Assembly: GCA_040403555.1 (NCBI GenBank)
Contig: JBBAKN010000003.1
Span: 124,001-188,000 of the forward strand
DNA length: 64,000 nt
Origin: JAIPAN01 sp040403555
Lineage (GTDB): Bacteria > Bacteroidota > Bacteroidia > Sphingobacteriales > Sphingobacteriaceae
Direction of reading: 5' to 3'
In this document: piece after piece, positions 42,802 to 52,539 of the stretch
How the letters are laid out: every line of letters starts with the position of its first letter
Numbering within the stretch: position 1 is the first letter of the stretch
Notes under the pieces: model-generated
What the model was told of the DNA's origin: nothing
The model's database searches: none
The model's input: only the letters and a program-made list of their open reading frames with translations
Made by a program: the position numbers and the translations under genes

Positions 42802-44193
42802 TTAAGATTCGGTTTGTGTAATTACGTTTTTATCGGTGATTAAAAAATTAGCCAATCCGGCCACTATTAATGAGGAGCCTGCTAATAGCATGGCGTTGAT
42901 TACATCGGCGCCAAAAATAAAATGATATAAATAGTTTAAGCCGCCAGTTGCTGCAATAATTTGAGGGATTACAATAAACATATTGAAAATGCCCATGTAA
43001 ATACCCATTTTATTGGGATTTATAGCGCTAGACAACATGGCATATGGCATAGAGAGAATACTACCCCAAGAAATGCCTATCAAAATGAAGGAATATATTA
43101 ATTGTGAGGGCTCTTGAATATAGTACATGGAAATAAAACCAAGACCACCTGCTATTAAACTAAGCATGTGTATATACTTTCTATTGATACTGCGTTTAGC
43201 GGCGTAAAGTGTTAACAATAGGGCGAAGGCCATAGAGGATAATCCGTACATGCCCATATAAGATCCTACTAAATCAGCTGCATCGTTGTAGGCCTTGCTT
43301 GCAACCATAAATAAGGCTTTTGAGTTTTCATCGGCCATATTAAACGTAGATTCTACAGGCGCTGGTGAATGAAAAACGTGAGTTGTTAAGGCTGGTGTAG
43401 CTAAACTCCACATGGCAAAGAAAGCAAACCAACTAAAAAATTGGATAATGCCTAATAATTTCATTGTTTTTGGCATTGCACCAATACTTGAAATGATTTC
43501 ATTGAATCCTTTAAAAAATCCCTTACTCGTTTCGTTTTCTTTTTTAAATGCATCTAAATCTTCGGGAGGATACTCTGTTGTGGTGAAAATGGTATATAAA
43601 ACCGAGCTTAAAAATACTACACCGCCAATAGCAAAAGCTATTTTTACAGACAATGGAATTAAACCAGGTTGTGCTTCATTAGACACGCCCATTTTGGTTA
43701 CCAACCAGGGTAAATTACTGGCTACCCAGGTGCCAATACCAATAATCAAAGTCTGCATTACAAAACCATAAGAGCGCTGCGAATCTGGTAATTTATCTGC
43801 CACTAAGGCCCTAAAAGGCTCCATGGTTATATTTATGGAGGCATCTAATATCCAAAGACAACCTGCCGCTACCCATAAAACGGGTGAATGGGGCAAGAAA
43901 AATAAAACGATGGTACTGAGTATGGCCCCAACTAAAAAGAAAGGCTTTCTTCTCCCCCATGTTGGGCTCCAAGTTCTATCGCTCATGTAACCAATAATAG
44001 GTTGTACGAGCAAGCCGGTTAAGGGTGCTGCAATCCAAAGTGCAGGAATGCTATCTTGACTGGCACCTAAAGTTTGAAAAATACGGGACATGAATCCACC
44101 TTGTAAGGCAAATCCGAATTGGATACCTAAAAATCCGAAACTCATGTTCCAAATTTGCCAAAAAGATAATTTTGGTTTTTGCAATGCAGTCAT
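42802..44193 (-). CDS. MFS sugar transporter (SLC45/GPH-like), probable maltose/maltodextrin permease
   Basis: A 463-aa inner-membrane protein with about 12 helices. It starts LSFWQIWNMSFGFLGIQFGF and has IGYMSDRTWSPTWGRRKPF in the first cytoplasmic loop, the form seen in sucrose/maltose carriers. A long loop with QDSIPALW and, after helix 7, HVFHSPAPVESTF is typical of Bacteroidota family members located in maltose clusters. Position between GH13, GH65 and pgmB genes supports uptake of maltose or short maltodextrins; this is inference from context. Confidence 0.85.
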   Translation of the reverse strand: MTALQKPKLSFWQIWNMSFGFLGIQFGFALQGGFMSRIFQTLGASQDSIPALWIAAPLTGLLVQPIIGYMSDRTWSPTWGRRKPFFLVGAILSTIVLFFLPHSPVLWVAAGCLWILDASINITMEPFRALVADKLPDSQRSYGFVMQTLIIGIGTWVASNLPWLVTKMGVSNEAQPGLIPLSVKIAFAIGGVVFLSSVLYTIFTTTEYPPEDLDAFKKENETSKGFFKGFNEIISSIGAMPKTMKLLGIIQFFSWFAFFAMWSLATPALTTHVFHSPAPVESTFNMADENSKALFMVASKAYNDAADLVGSYMGMYGLSSMAFALLLTLYAAKRSINRKYIHMLSLIAGGLGFISMYYIQEPSQLIYSFILIGISWGSILSMPYAMLSSAINPNKMGIYMGIFNMFIVIPQIIAATGGLNYLYHFIFGADVINAMLLAGSSLIVAGLANFLITDKNVITQTES

Positions 44194-44253
44194 AATAAAG
44201 TGTTAAGGTTTATATAAATTATATGGTTAGTATAAATGCTCTCTAAATTTACG

Positions 44254-45984
44254 TTAAAAACTGAGAATCAAGGCTTGGTTGGGCAAAAGTTTTATCGAAG
44301 CCCCTTGTGGTTTAGCTGTAAGTAGATTTTTCAGCTTGGCTTTTTTGGTAATTTTCTGAAGCGTTTTAGCTGAGATATTCACCATTTCGGCCCGATTGAA
44401 ATTGGCTAAAACCAATACACGTTCGGTTTCGGTAGAGCGAACATAAGCCATTGCGGTGTTGCCTAAACCTAGTTCTGCAGATACATCTGTTAATTTACCC
44501 GATTGAATGGCTTTGTTCGATTGAACCAGCGTTAATAGTTGCTGGTAGAAGGTTCTTAAATTTTTCTGCGCAAGTGTTAAACCACCTCCATCAAATTTTC
44601 CTCCGTTAAGCCATTGTTGGTGTTGTGGTTGGCCCCAATAATCGAAAATAGTGCTACGGTTATCATTGCCACCAAAGCCTTCTATACCGGCACCCTGCTC
44701 TCCTACTTCTTGGCCCGAATAAATCATTACCGGACCGCTACCCAAAGTTGCGGTAAGTACCATGGCCGCTTTTGCATATTCGGGTTGTTGCGCAAAGCCT
44801 TTAGAGGCTAGGCGTTCTTCATCGTGGTTTTCCAAGAAACGTAACATGTGGTTTGATAGTCCACCCTCTTGAGATTGTACAACTTTGCGAATATTTTCTA
44901 CAGTAGCATTGGTTTCATTCTTAATTAAAGGCTTTAAGGCATCGTATAAGCCCACTTTATCGTACATGTAATCGAAACTGCCATAACTTACATAGTTTGC
45001 GTATTTGCTAGGATCGTAGGCTTCGGCAATAAACACCATGTTTGGGTTAATCTTGTGCACTTCCGGAATTACCCAATGCCAAAATTCTACAGGTACAAAT
45101 TCGGCCACATCGCAGCGGAAGCCATCTACACCTTTTTTAGCCCAAAACACCAAAATATCTCTCATCTTAGTCCATACGGGTGGCGCAGGATCTAAATAAT
45201 ATTTACCGTTTTGCAAATCGTAGCCATAATTTAATTTCATGGTTTCGTACCAATCGTTTATGCTTGGTTTTTCTGAGAAAATATTATTTCCAGTTACCTT
45301 GGCCGGTTTTTCATCAAATTTGCCGTCTTTTAAAGGATGTGTAAAGACAGAGCCTCCAGCATCTGTTCCGGCAGGCACTACAAAGGTTTTTCCGGGGATG
45401 TAATAATAATCGTTCTGCGGACTATAGGCCTTTGTTTTATCGTCTTGAGCACCAAAATCTATCACTCCGGCGGGTTTGGCATCTGATTGGTAGGTGCGGG
45501 CTACGTGATTGGGAATGAAATCCATAATCATTTTTAAGCCTTCGGAATGGGTACGATTTATCAGGTTTTGATATTCCTCCATCCGATTTTTTACATCTAC
45601 CGCTAAATCGGGATCGACATCGTAATAATCTTTAATGGCATAAGGTGAGCCGGCTTTGCCTTTCACAATATCGGGGTCGTCTTGCTTGATGCCGTAGGCC
45701 GAATAATCGGTCATGGTAGCGTGCTCTATTACGCCAGTATACCACACGTAGTTTATGCCTAGTTTTTTGAGTTCTTGCAAGGCCTTAGACGTAATATCGT
45801 TGAATTTACCTACGCCATTTTCTTCTTTAGAACCGTATAGTTTATTAGTGGCATTGGTATTGCCAAAATATCGGGGCAATAGTTGATAGATTACCAATTT
45901 ATGGTTGCTTACCGGTTCGTTTACTTGTGCTTTAGCGGTAAAACTAAAAGCTAAAAGGGCTAGAAATAGGGTACGTTTTTTCAT
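44254..45984 (-). CDS. GH13 alpha-amylase-family enzyme (periplasmic)
   Basis: A 576-aa secreted enzyme with a Sec signal peptide (1-19, ...FTAKA), no lipobox. GH13 regions: MDFIPNHVART (I), VDGFRCDVAEFVP (II, nucleophile Asp), MVFIAEAYDPSKY (III, acid/base Glu), LENHDEERLASKG (IV, Asp). A C-terminal beta domain follows from ~490. Catalytic residues are intact. Substrate within alpha-glucans cannot be set by eye; amylase or maltodextrin hydrolase is likely. It lies 8 nt after the SDR gene. Confidence 0.9.
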   Translation of the reverse strand: MKKRTLFLALLAFSFTAKAQVNEPVSNHKLVIYQLLPRYFGNTNATNKLYGSKEENGVGKFNDITSKALQELKKLGINYVWYTGVIEHATMTDYSAYGIKQDDPDIVKGKAGSPYAIKDYYDVDPDLAVDVKNRMEEYQNLINRTHSEGLKMIMDFIPNHVARTYQSDAKPAGVIDFGAQDDKTKAYSPQNDYYYIPGKTFVVPAGTDAGGSVFTHPLKDGKFDEKPAKVTGNNIFSEKPSINDWYETMKLNYGYDLQNGKYYLDPAPPVWTKMRDILVFWAKKGVDGFRCDVAEFVPVEFWHWVIPEVHKINPNMVFIAEAYDPSKYANYVSYGSFDYMYDKVGLYDALKPLIKNETNATVENIRKVVQSQEGGLSNHMLRFLENHDEERLASKGFAQQPEYAKAAMVLTATLGSGPVMIYSGQEVGEQGAGIEGFGGNDNRSTIFDYWGQPQHQQWLNGGKFDGGGLTLAQKNLRTFYQQLLTLVQSNKAIQSGKLTDVSAELGLGNTAMAYVRSTETERVLVLANFNRAEMVNISAKTLQKITKKAKLKNLLTAKPQGASIKLLPNQALILSF

Positions 45985-45992
45985 TTTTAAAA

Positions 45993-46709
45993 CTAATAAT
46001 CCTGTGAAATGGGATGAATCATCAATTCATCAATAACCACATGTTTGGGTGCAGCTAGGATGTGGAGTACAGAAGCTGCAATATCGTCGGGGCTTAAATT
46101 TTGTGCATTTTCGGGTTTCCCAGGTTGGCTATTATTGAAATAGGTATCTACTAAACCGGGATATACTACGCTTACTTTAATGCCGTCTTTTCGTACTTCT
46201 TTTCGCAAGGCGGATGAAAAGGCATCTTGGGCATATTTACTAGAACAATATAAAGCACCATTGGCAAAGGTGCGTTTGGCTACATCGGAAGCAATACTTA
46301 CAATGTGTCCACTCCCCTGGTTTTGCATCTGAATAACGGCTTCTTTGCTACACAAAAAAGTTCCTTTTACGTTGGTATTCATCACCTCATTCCAAAAACT
46401 AGCGGAGGTTTCGGCCACGGGTTGAAATTGGCCAATACCGGCGTTGTTCACCAAAATATCGATGCGTTTGTACTGAAGAATAATTTGTTGGAAAACCGAT
46501 TTTACGGCTTGTTCGTCGCTAATATCTAATACAAAAGCGGCAGCTAAACCACCCTCCTGCGTAATTTCGGCCACCAATTTATTTAAGTCGCTTTGATTTC
46601 TGGCTAGCACTATAACCTGAGCGCCTGCCGCAGCCAGTTGTGTGGCAATGGCTCTGCCAATACCCCGAGAGGCACCGGCAACAACAGCTATTTTAGTTTG
46701 CAAGGACAT
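45993..46709 (-). CDS. SDR family NAD(P)-dependent oxidoreductase
   Basis: A 238-aa classical short-chain dehydrogenase: dinucleotide motif VVAGASRGIGRAIA at 9-22, NNAG at ~89, catalytic Ser in IVSIAS and YCSSKYA (YxxxK) near 154-158, then VYPGLVDTYF. Substrate unknown. Its start overlaps the end of the maltose phosphorylase gene by 17 nt, so it is part of the maltodextrin operon; a link to sugar metabolism is inferred from position only. Confidence 0.9.
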   Translation of the reverse strand: MSLQTKIAVVAGASRGIGRAIATQLAAAGAQVIVLARNQSDLNKLVAEITQEGGLAAAFVLDISDEQAVKSVFQQIILQYKRIDILVNNAGIGQFQPVAETSASFWNEVMNTNVKGTFLCSKEAVIQMQNQGSGHIVSIASDVAKRTFANGALYCSSKYAQDAFSSALRKEVRKDGIKVSVVYPGLVDTYFNNSQPGKPENAQNLSPDDIAASVLHILAAPKHVVIDELMIHPISQDY

Positions 46710-49014
46710 GTTCTACATTCAATTGGGCGTTACCCGCCAAGTCGTAAGCTTTATCAAATATGTTTACCGAAAGCGCTTTATCAGACTGATTGATAATTTG
46801 TACGCCTTCTTTGCTCACTTTTACATTGAGTAAAGAGCCTCTAAATCCAACTTTAAAAGAGAATGATGCCCATTTACCAGGCAAGAATGGTTGGAATTGC
46901 AATTGGCCATTGCGTACACGCATACCACCGAAACCTTCAACCACACTCATCCAGGTACCAGCCATGGAGGTGGTGTGGCAACCGTCTTCGGTATCGTTGT
47001 TGTAATCGTCTAAATCTAAACGAGCGGTACGCAAGTAAAATTCGTAGGCACGAGCTTCGTCGCCCAATTTGGCGGCCAAAATAGCGTGCACACAAGGCGA
47101 TAAAGAACTTTCATGCACAGTTAGGGGTTCGTAAAAATCAAAGTTTCGGCGAATGGTTTCTATATCGTAGCGGTGTTCTAGGAAATACAGGCCTTGCAAT
47201 ACATCGGCTTGTTTAATATAGCACGAACGCAAAATACGATCCCAACTCCATTTTTGGTTTAGCGGACGATCTTCTGCCGGCAAGTCTTTCACTAAAATAA
47301 GTTCTTTGTCTAAGTACCCATCTTGCTGTAAAAACACACCCAATTTTTCATCAACTGGGTAGTACATATGGTCTATAATGTGTTGCCATTGCTGTGATTC
47401 ATCGGCTTCTTTAAAGCGAATTTTCTTCACAATAGCGGCGTATTTTGTAGCGTCGCTGGCATTTACAGTGGCTAATGCTTCTAGCGCATATTCGATACAC
47501 CAGGTGGCTATGGTGCTGGTATACCAGTTGTTGTTTACGTTATTTTCGTATTCGTTGGGGCCGGTTACGCCAAGCATAACGTACTGCGATTTATCGGCAC
47601 TCCAATTTACACGTTGTGCCCAGAAACGAGCAATGGCTACCAAAACTTCTAAACCATAGTCATTCAGATAATGGGCATCGCCGGTATAGCGGATGTAATT
47701 GTAAATGGCAAAAGCAATGGCGCCGTTACGGTGAATCTCTTCGAAGGTAATTTCCCATTCGTTATGGCATTCTTCGCCATTCATGGTTACCATGGGGTAT
47801 AAAGCCGCTCCATTTTTAAAGCCTAGTTTTTTAGCGTTTTCAATGGCTTTATCTAGCTGTTTATAGCGGTAAATTAATAGGTTTTTAGTCACTTGCTCAT
47901 CGGCAGTAGCTAAGTAGAAAGGCACACAATAGGCCTCGGTATCCCAATAGGTAGAACCGCCGTATTTTTCGCCGGTAAAGCCTTTCGGACCAATATTTAA
48001 ACGGGCATCTTCGCCGGTATAGGTTTGGTTCAATTGGAAAATATTGAAACGAATACCTTGTTGTGCCGAGGCATCGCCTTCAATCACAATATCGCTTTCT
48101 ACCCATTTTGCAGCCCATGCTTGTGCTTGTTCTTTAAGCATGAGGGAAAAGCCTTTTTGATAAATCTGCTCAATTACTTTTTTGGTTTCGTGTACCAATA
48201 GTTCTTTATCGTGGTTTTCTGACGATAAGTTTGCGGCATACTTGTAAATAACGGTTTCTTGCTTCTCTTTTACCGATAGGGTTACTTTGTTGGACACGTA
48301 TTTTTCTCGTTCTACAGGTGCCGATGAGAATTCTACAGCTTTGCCATCTTGTTGAATAGCAAATTTCATTCCGGTGCATACGTGGAAGCCTGTTTTTTTA
48401 GTTCTTAGGGTTAGGTATGCGCTTCCGTGATGGGTTTCTTTGTGTACTTCATCCCAAAATTTCTCATCGTAATTGGCGTCTTGGTTTTTAATATCGCCAT
48501 CTATATAGGGAGTAATGGTTACTGCCGAATCGAAGTTTAGTGGGGTTATGCTGTAGCGAATGGCTCCGGCTTCGTCGTCTACAATGCTGCAAAAACGGGT
48601 GGCTTTTATTTTTAGTTTTTTACCGCTTTTTAGTTCTGCTGTAAACGAACGCTCCAAGTAGCCTTCCTTCATGTTCAGCACACGTTTAAAATCGGTGACT
48701 TTGCAGTTGTCTAAATCGAGGGTTTCGTAATCAATTTTAATTTCAATACCAATCCAATTGGCGGCATTTAATACTTTGGCAAAGTATTCTGGATAGCCAT
48801 TTTTCCACCAACCCACACGAGTTTTATCGGGATAATATACTCCGGCCACATAATTTCCGGGCAAGGTTTCGCCCGAATAGGTTTCTTCGAAATTGGCACG
48901 TTGACCCATGCGGCCATTTCCCAAACTGAAAATACTTTCCGAAATTCTGTTTAAGTGTGGATCGAATCCTTCTTCAATAATATTCCACTCGTCGATTTTG
49001 ATATACTTCTTCAT
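46693..49014 (-). CDS. GH65 maltose phosphorylase
   Basis: A 773-aa cytoplasmic enzyme splitting maltose with phosphate into glucose and beta-glucose-1-phosphate. The family start IDEWNIIEEGFDPHLNRI and LGNGRMGQRANFEE is seen, then GGSTYWDTEAYCVPFYL (substrate site) and NGEECHNEWEITFEEIHRN containing the general-acid Glu. A phosphate-binding DGCHTTSMAGTW follows near 690. Closely related GH65 enzymes split trehalose or kojibiose, but the HNEWEITFEEIHRN form and adjacent pgmB and GH13 genes favour maltose. No signal peptide. Confidence 0.9.
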   Translation of the reverse strand: MKKYIKIDEWNIIEEGFDPHLNRISESIFSLGNGRMGQRANFEETYSGETLPGNYVAGVYYPDKTRVGWWKNGYPEYFAKVLNAANWIGIEIKIDYETLDLDNCKVTDFKRVLNMKEGYLERSFTAELKSGKKLKIKATRFCSIVDDEAGAIRYSITPLNFDSAVTITPYIDGDIKNQDANYDEKFWDEVHKETHHGSAYLTLRTKKTGFHVCTGMKFAIQQDGKAVEFSSAPVEREKYVSNKVTLSVKEKQETVIYKYAANLSSENHDKELLVHETKKVIEQIYQKGFSLMLKEQAQAWAAKWVESDIVIEGDASAQQGIRFNIFQLNQTYTGEDARLNIGPKGFTGEKYGGSTYWDTEAYCVPFYLATADEQVTKNLLIYRYKQLDKAIENAKKLGFKNGAALYPMVTMNGEECHNEWEITFEEIHRNGAIAFAIYNYIRYTGDAHYLNDYGLEVLVAIARFWAQRVNWSADKSQYVMLGVTGPNEYENNVNNNWYTSTIATWCIEYALEALATVNASDATKYAAIVKKIRFKEADESQQWQHIIDHMYYPVDEKLGVFLQQDGYLDKELILVKDLPAEDRPLNQKWSWDRILRSCYIKQADVLQGLYFLEHRYDIETIRRNFDFYEPLTVHESSLSPCVHAILAAKLGDEARAYEFYLRTARLDLDDYNNDTEDGCHTTSMAGTWMSVVEGFGGMRVRNGQLQFQPFLPGKWASFSFKVGFRGSLLNVKVSKEGVQIINQSDKALSVNIFDKAYDLAGNAQLNVEHVLAN

Positions 49015-49048
49015 GCGCTATTCTGCAAGCTTAATGGCTTGTTATGTA

Positions 49049-49699
49049 TTATACTGTTTGTACTAAATCTATACTTACTTCGTGCAAGCCGGCCACTACT
49101 ATATTTGCGCCGGGCAAATTTTGGTCGGTGCCAATTCCAATTACTTTCATTCCACCAGCTAAGGCTGCTTGTACCCCGGCTAGGGCATCTTCAAATACTA
49201 GGCAGTTTTCTGGGGCAATACCTAGGGCTTCGGCCCCTTTTAAAAACACTTCCGGATCGGGCTTTGAGGCTGTTACTTTATTACCATCAATTAGTACATC
49301 GAATAAATGGGTAAGCCCTACTTTTTGCAAAATGATTTCGGAATTTTTACTGGCAGAACCTAAAGCGGTTTTTAAGCCGGCTGCTCGGGCTGCTTCTAAA
49401 AATTCTTTGGCACCAGGCAAAATTTCGTCGGGCTGCATCTCTTGAATCATTTCTACGTACCACGAGTTTTTTAAATCGGCTAATTGCTTTTGCTCTTCTG
49501 CCGATTTGGTTACACCTCCCCATTCTAAAATTAATTCTAGGGAGCGTACACGGCTTACGCCTTTCAACTTCTCATTTTCTTCTTCGGTAAAATCGAAGCC
49601 AAGATGATTGGCCAGGCGTTTCCAAGCTTTATTATGGTAAATGGCGGTATCTACTATCACACCATCTAAATCAAAAATACAAGCTGTAATGGTGGCCAT
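49049..49699 (-). CDS. pgmB: Beta-phosphoglucomutase
   Basis: A 216-aa HAD enzyme converting beta-glucose-1-phosphate to glucose-6-phosphate. Motif I is CIFDLDGVIVDTAIYHNKAW (nucleophile Asp and general acid/base Asp). Substrate-binding KLKGVSRVRSLE, motif II ALGSASKN, Lys in ASKPDPEVFL and motif IV VFEDALAGVQAA are all present. It takes the product of the neighbouring GH65 enzyme (34 nt downstream), the standard maltose phosphorylase pairing. Confidence 0.95.
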   Translation of the reverse strand: MATITACIFDLDGVIVDTAIYHNKAWKRLANHLGFDFTEEENEKLKGVSRVRSLELILEWGGVTKSAEEQKQLADLKNSWYVEMIQEMQPDEILPGAKEFLEAARAAGLKTALGSASKNSEIILQKVGLTHLFDVLIDGNKVTASKPDPEVFLKGAEALGIAPENCLVFEDALAGVQAALAGGMKVIGIGTDQNLPGANIVVAGLHEVSIDLVQTV

Positions 49700-49700
49700 A

Positions 49701-51557
49701 TTATTTTTTAAGCTCCAATACCAAGGTTGTTTTTGCCGGTATTTTGATTTTGCTAATATCTGCTAATACTTCATCGGTAGCTACATTTACTGCCTGTGTA
49801 TAGCCGCTGGTGCGTTCTGCAAAACGGGCCGTTGAAAAGCTAACTTCTTTTTCTTCGCCGTTCATCAACATCATAATAGTTTTATTGGCATTGTAGCGAA
49901 AATACACGTATACGCCATCTTGTGGAACAAATTGCATCATTTTACCCGTTTGTAACACCTCGTTGTTTTTACGGTAGGTGGCTAGTTTGCGTACATAGTT
50001 AAAGGCTTCGTTTTCTTTTTCGGTACGGCCGGCGGCAGTAAATTTATTCACCTTGTCTTCTGGCCAGCCGCCTTTAAAGTCTAAGCGTACTTTGCCATCG
50101 GGGTTGGTAGTTCCGGTCATTAGGATTTCGTTTCCGTAATAAAACTGCGGTATACCTCTAGTGGTTAGCAACCAGGCGATACCTGATTTGTATTTCGAAA
50201 AATCTTCGTTTACTACAGAGTAGAAACGATTTAAATCGTGGTTATCTAAGAAAACTACATTTTTGGTAGCGTCTTTATATTGGTAATCGTAGGTAAGTGT
50301 ATTGTATAGGCGAACAACACCATCGGTCCAACCGAATTTGCCGTTTAGGGCTTCGTTTATAGACCATAATGCTTGAAAATCGGTTACACCATCTAGGCCG
50401 GTATCCATTTTTTGGTTTACGGTTTGGCCGGTTGTGAAGTAAGTTTGACTTGGTACACCTTGCACCCAGGTTTCGCCAAAAGAGTTCAGGTTTGGATATT
50501 CGGCTTTTATGGCTTTTGCCCATTCAGCCATGTAATCCAAATCGTTGTAGGCATAGGTATCTAGACGGAAAGCATCAACTCCGGCAAACTCTACCCACCA
50601 AATGTGGCTTTGGGTAATGTAATTGCGTACGTATGGATTTTGTTGGTTGGGATCGGGCATGTGGAAATCGAACCAGCCTTTTACCATTTGGTCTTTATCG
50701 GCTTTAGCTACATAAGGGTCGAATTGAGTTTGTTCGCGATATGTAGTGCGGGTAAAGGCGGGCCATTGGTTTAACCAATCTTTAGATGGCAGGTCTAAAA
50801 CCGTCCAATGTTTGCTACCCACGTGGTTGTGCACCAAATCTTGCACCATTTTCATGCCTCTTTTATGCAATTCGTCTATTAGTTTTTTATAGAGTTCGTT
50901 TGTACCATAACGTGGGTCTATGCGGTAATTTTCGGTATTGGCATAGCCGTGATACGAGGTTTTAGGCTGATCATTGGTCACTAATGGATTAATCCAAAGC
51001 GCAGTTACGCCTAGGTCTTGTAAATAATCTAAATGATCGATTATACCTTGAATATCACCGCCATGACGCAAATACATGGAATCTCTATTCAGCTTAATTT
51101 CTGTCATGCCTTTTACGATATCGTTCGTTTTATCGCCATTGGCAAAACGATCGGGCATAATGAGATATACAAAATCTTTGATAGTTACACCTTGAGCTTT
51201 TACCTGCTTCACATTACGGGCTTTTAGCTCGTAATTGGACACAATAGCCTTGGCTCCTTTTTTCTCGAACCGAATGGGGAATGTCCCTGGCTGAGTAGCT
51301 GGAGAAATTTCTACATCGAGGAAGAGATAATTGGGGTTTTCTACTTTATTTGTTTTAAGTAGGGTTACGCCAGGGTAGTTTATAGTTACATTTCTTGTAG
51401 CTATTTGGTTGCCGTGTACGATTAATTGGAGCTTGTTGTTTTTCATACCTACCCACCAATTGGCAGGTTCTATACGCTCTAAAGCAGGCATTTGGGCTAT
51501 TGCCGAGCTTGTAAGTAATAGCAATAGGTAAATTAGGTTAGTTTTTTTGAGTTTCAT
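49701..51557 (-). CDS. susA: GH13 neopullulanase / cyclomaltodextrinase (SusA-like)
   Basis: A 618-aa secreted enzyme: signal peptide 1-21, an N-terminal Ig-like domain (ERIEPANWWVGMKNNKLQLI, ~24-110), and a GH13 barrel from ~125. Motifs: MVQDLVHNHVGSKHW (I), VDAFRLDTYAYN (II, nucleophile), LNSFGETWVQGV (III, acid/base), VVFLDNHDLNR (IV). The C-terminal beta domain ends in LVLELKK. Cyclomaltodextrinase/neopullulanase enzymes cut maltodextrins to maltose and panose in the periplasm. It is the first gene of the leftward operon and lies 1 nt from pgmB. Confidence 0.92.
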   Translation of the reverse strand: MKLKKTNLIYLLLLLTSSAIAQMPALERIEPANWWVGMKNNKLQLIVHGNQIATRNVTINYPGVTLLKTNKVENPNYLFLDVEISPATQPGTFPIRFEKKGAKAIVSNYELKARNVKQVKAQGVTIKDFVYLIMPDRFANGDKTNDIVKGMTEIKLNRDSMYLRHGGDIQGIIDHLDYLQDLGVTALWINPLVTNDQPKTSYHGYANTENYRIDPRYGTNELYKKLIDELHKRGMKMVQDLVHNHVGSKHWTVLDLPSKDWLNQWPAFTRTTYREQTQFDPYVAKADKDQMVKGWFDFHMPDPNQQNPYVRNYITQSHIWWVEFAGVDAFRLDTYAYNDLDYMAEWAKAIKAEYPNLNSFGETWVQGVPSQTYFTTGQTVNQKMDTGLDGVTDFQALWSINEALNGKFGWTDGVVRLYNTLTYDYQYKDATKNVVFLDNHDLNRFYSVVNEDFSKYKSGIAWLLTTRGIPQFYYGNEILMTGTTNPDGKVRLDFKGGWPEDKVNKFTAAGRTEKENEAFNYVRKLATYRKNNEVLQTGKMMQFVPQDGVYVYFRYNANKTIMMLMNGEEKEVSFSTARFAERTSGYTQAVNVATDEVLADISKIKIPAKTTLVLELKK

Positions 51558-51708
51558 GTGTGTATAATTGGGCCTCTAATTTAAGTTTAAATTGTGATTT
51601 TGGAAAGCCTATGTAAATTTATTAGTTTAGGTTGATTAAATGCGTATATACATCTATATTAGCTAGGTATTCTCAACAAATTTTGGTTTAATTGAGGGTA
51701 TAAACAAG

Positions 51709-51726
51709 ACCGTTGCTTGCAACCGT
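51709..51726. promoter_or_regulatory. Operator-like inverted repeat upstream of the leftward maltodextrin operon
   Basis: GTTGC-TT-GCAAC at 51712-51723 within ACCGTTGCTTGCAACCGT is a short inverted repeat about 155 nt before the susA-like start and 34 nt before the divergent YHYH gene. LacI-type regulators often bind GC-centred repeats of this size, but no regulator gene is present here. Confidence 0.3.
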
Positions 51727-51759
51727 AAAAGGATCTAAAAACACATTAAATAATTAAAA

Positions 51760-52539
51760 ATGAATTTCAAAATAACACACCTAAACAACTTTGTTTTTGC
51801 ATTAACCCTAGTAGCCATTGGCTTGGCTTGTAAAAAAACCAATACAACCAGTAGTGGCACAAGTGCAGAAGTGCCGGCCGTATATAAAAAAATATACGGG
51901 GCTACTAGTATCACTTCTGACGGTAGTTTTATTACCATTAAAACCACAGACCAACCCGACCACAAAAGTGCGTATTGGGCTACCAATAACGCTTTGTATG
52001 AAGCGTTCACGCCATCGGCAACTAATCCATCGTTTACTGGTGGTGCTTTTACTAAAGCGCCCAATACTATAAATGCGCAAAATATTACGTTGAAAATCCC
52101 ATTAAATCCTAGCGTTGCCGCAACACATAGCCCTACGCCTATGGGAGTTATAGGTGTGGCAATAAACGGAGTTCCATTTTTTAATCAATATGCGGCTGGT
52201 GGAGTTGCACTAACTGGTGAAGTAAATGGTTTTGACCAAGGATGGGGGCATCCTCAAATGTCGGGTATGTATCATTACCATGTGGAACCTTACTATTTAA
52301 CCACGGTAAAATCTGGAGCAACGAAATGGGCGTTAATGGGTTTCTTATTAGATGGATTTCCTGTTTATGGACCTAAAGAGGAGAACAATACCGATCCTAC
52401 TACTTTAGATGTGTACCATGGCCATTCACATGCTACTGCCGATTTTCCATCCGGAATTTATCACTATCACATTTCAACTACTGCACCCTACATTAATGGC
52501 AATGGATTTTATGGTTCTCCCGGCACGGTAAGTCAATAA
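51760..52539 (+). CDS. YHYH domain lipoprotein
   Basis: A 259-aa lipoprotein (Cys24 in IGLACKKTN). The domain carries two YHYH motifs, SGMYHYHVEP (~170) and SGIYHYHIST (~233), with further His in YHGHSHATADF and PMGVIGVAINGVPFFNQY. The His clusters suggest metal binding. The family is poorly characterised. Its stop overlaps the next start by 1 nt (TAATG), and an SCO-type protein follows one gene later, hinting at a copper-related or redox role (inference). Confidence 0.85.
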   Translation: MNFKITHLNNFVFALTLVAIGLACKKTNTTSSGTSAEVPAVYKKIYGATSITSDGSFITIKTTDQPDHKSAYWATNNALYEAFTPSATNPSFTGGAFTKAPNTINAQNITLKIPLNPSVAATHSPTPMGVIGVAINGVPFFNQYAAGGVALTGEVNGFDQGWGHPQMSGMYHYHVEPYYLTTVKSGATKWALMGFLLDGFPVYGPKEENNTDPTTLDVYHGHSHATADFPSGIYHYHISTTAPYINGNGFYGSPGTVSQ

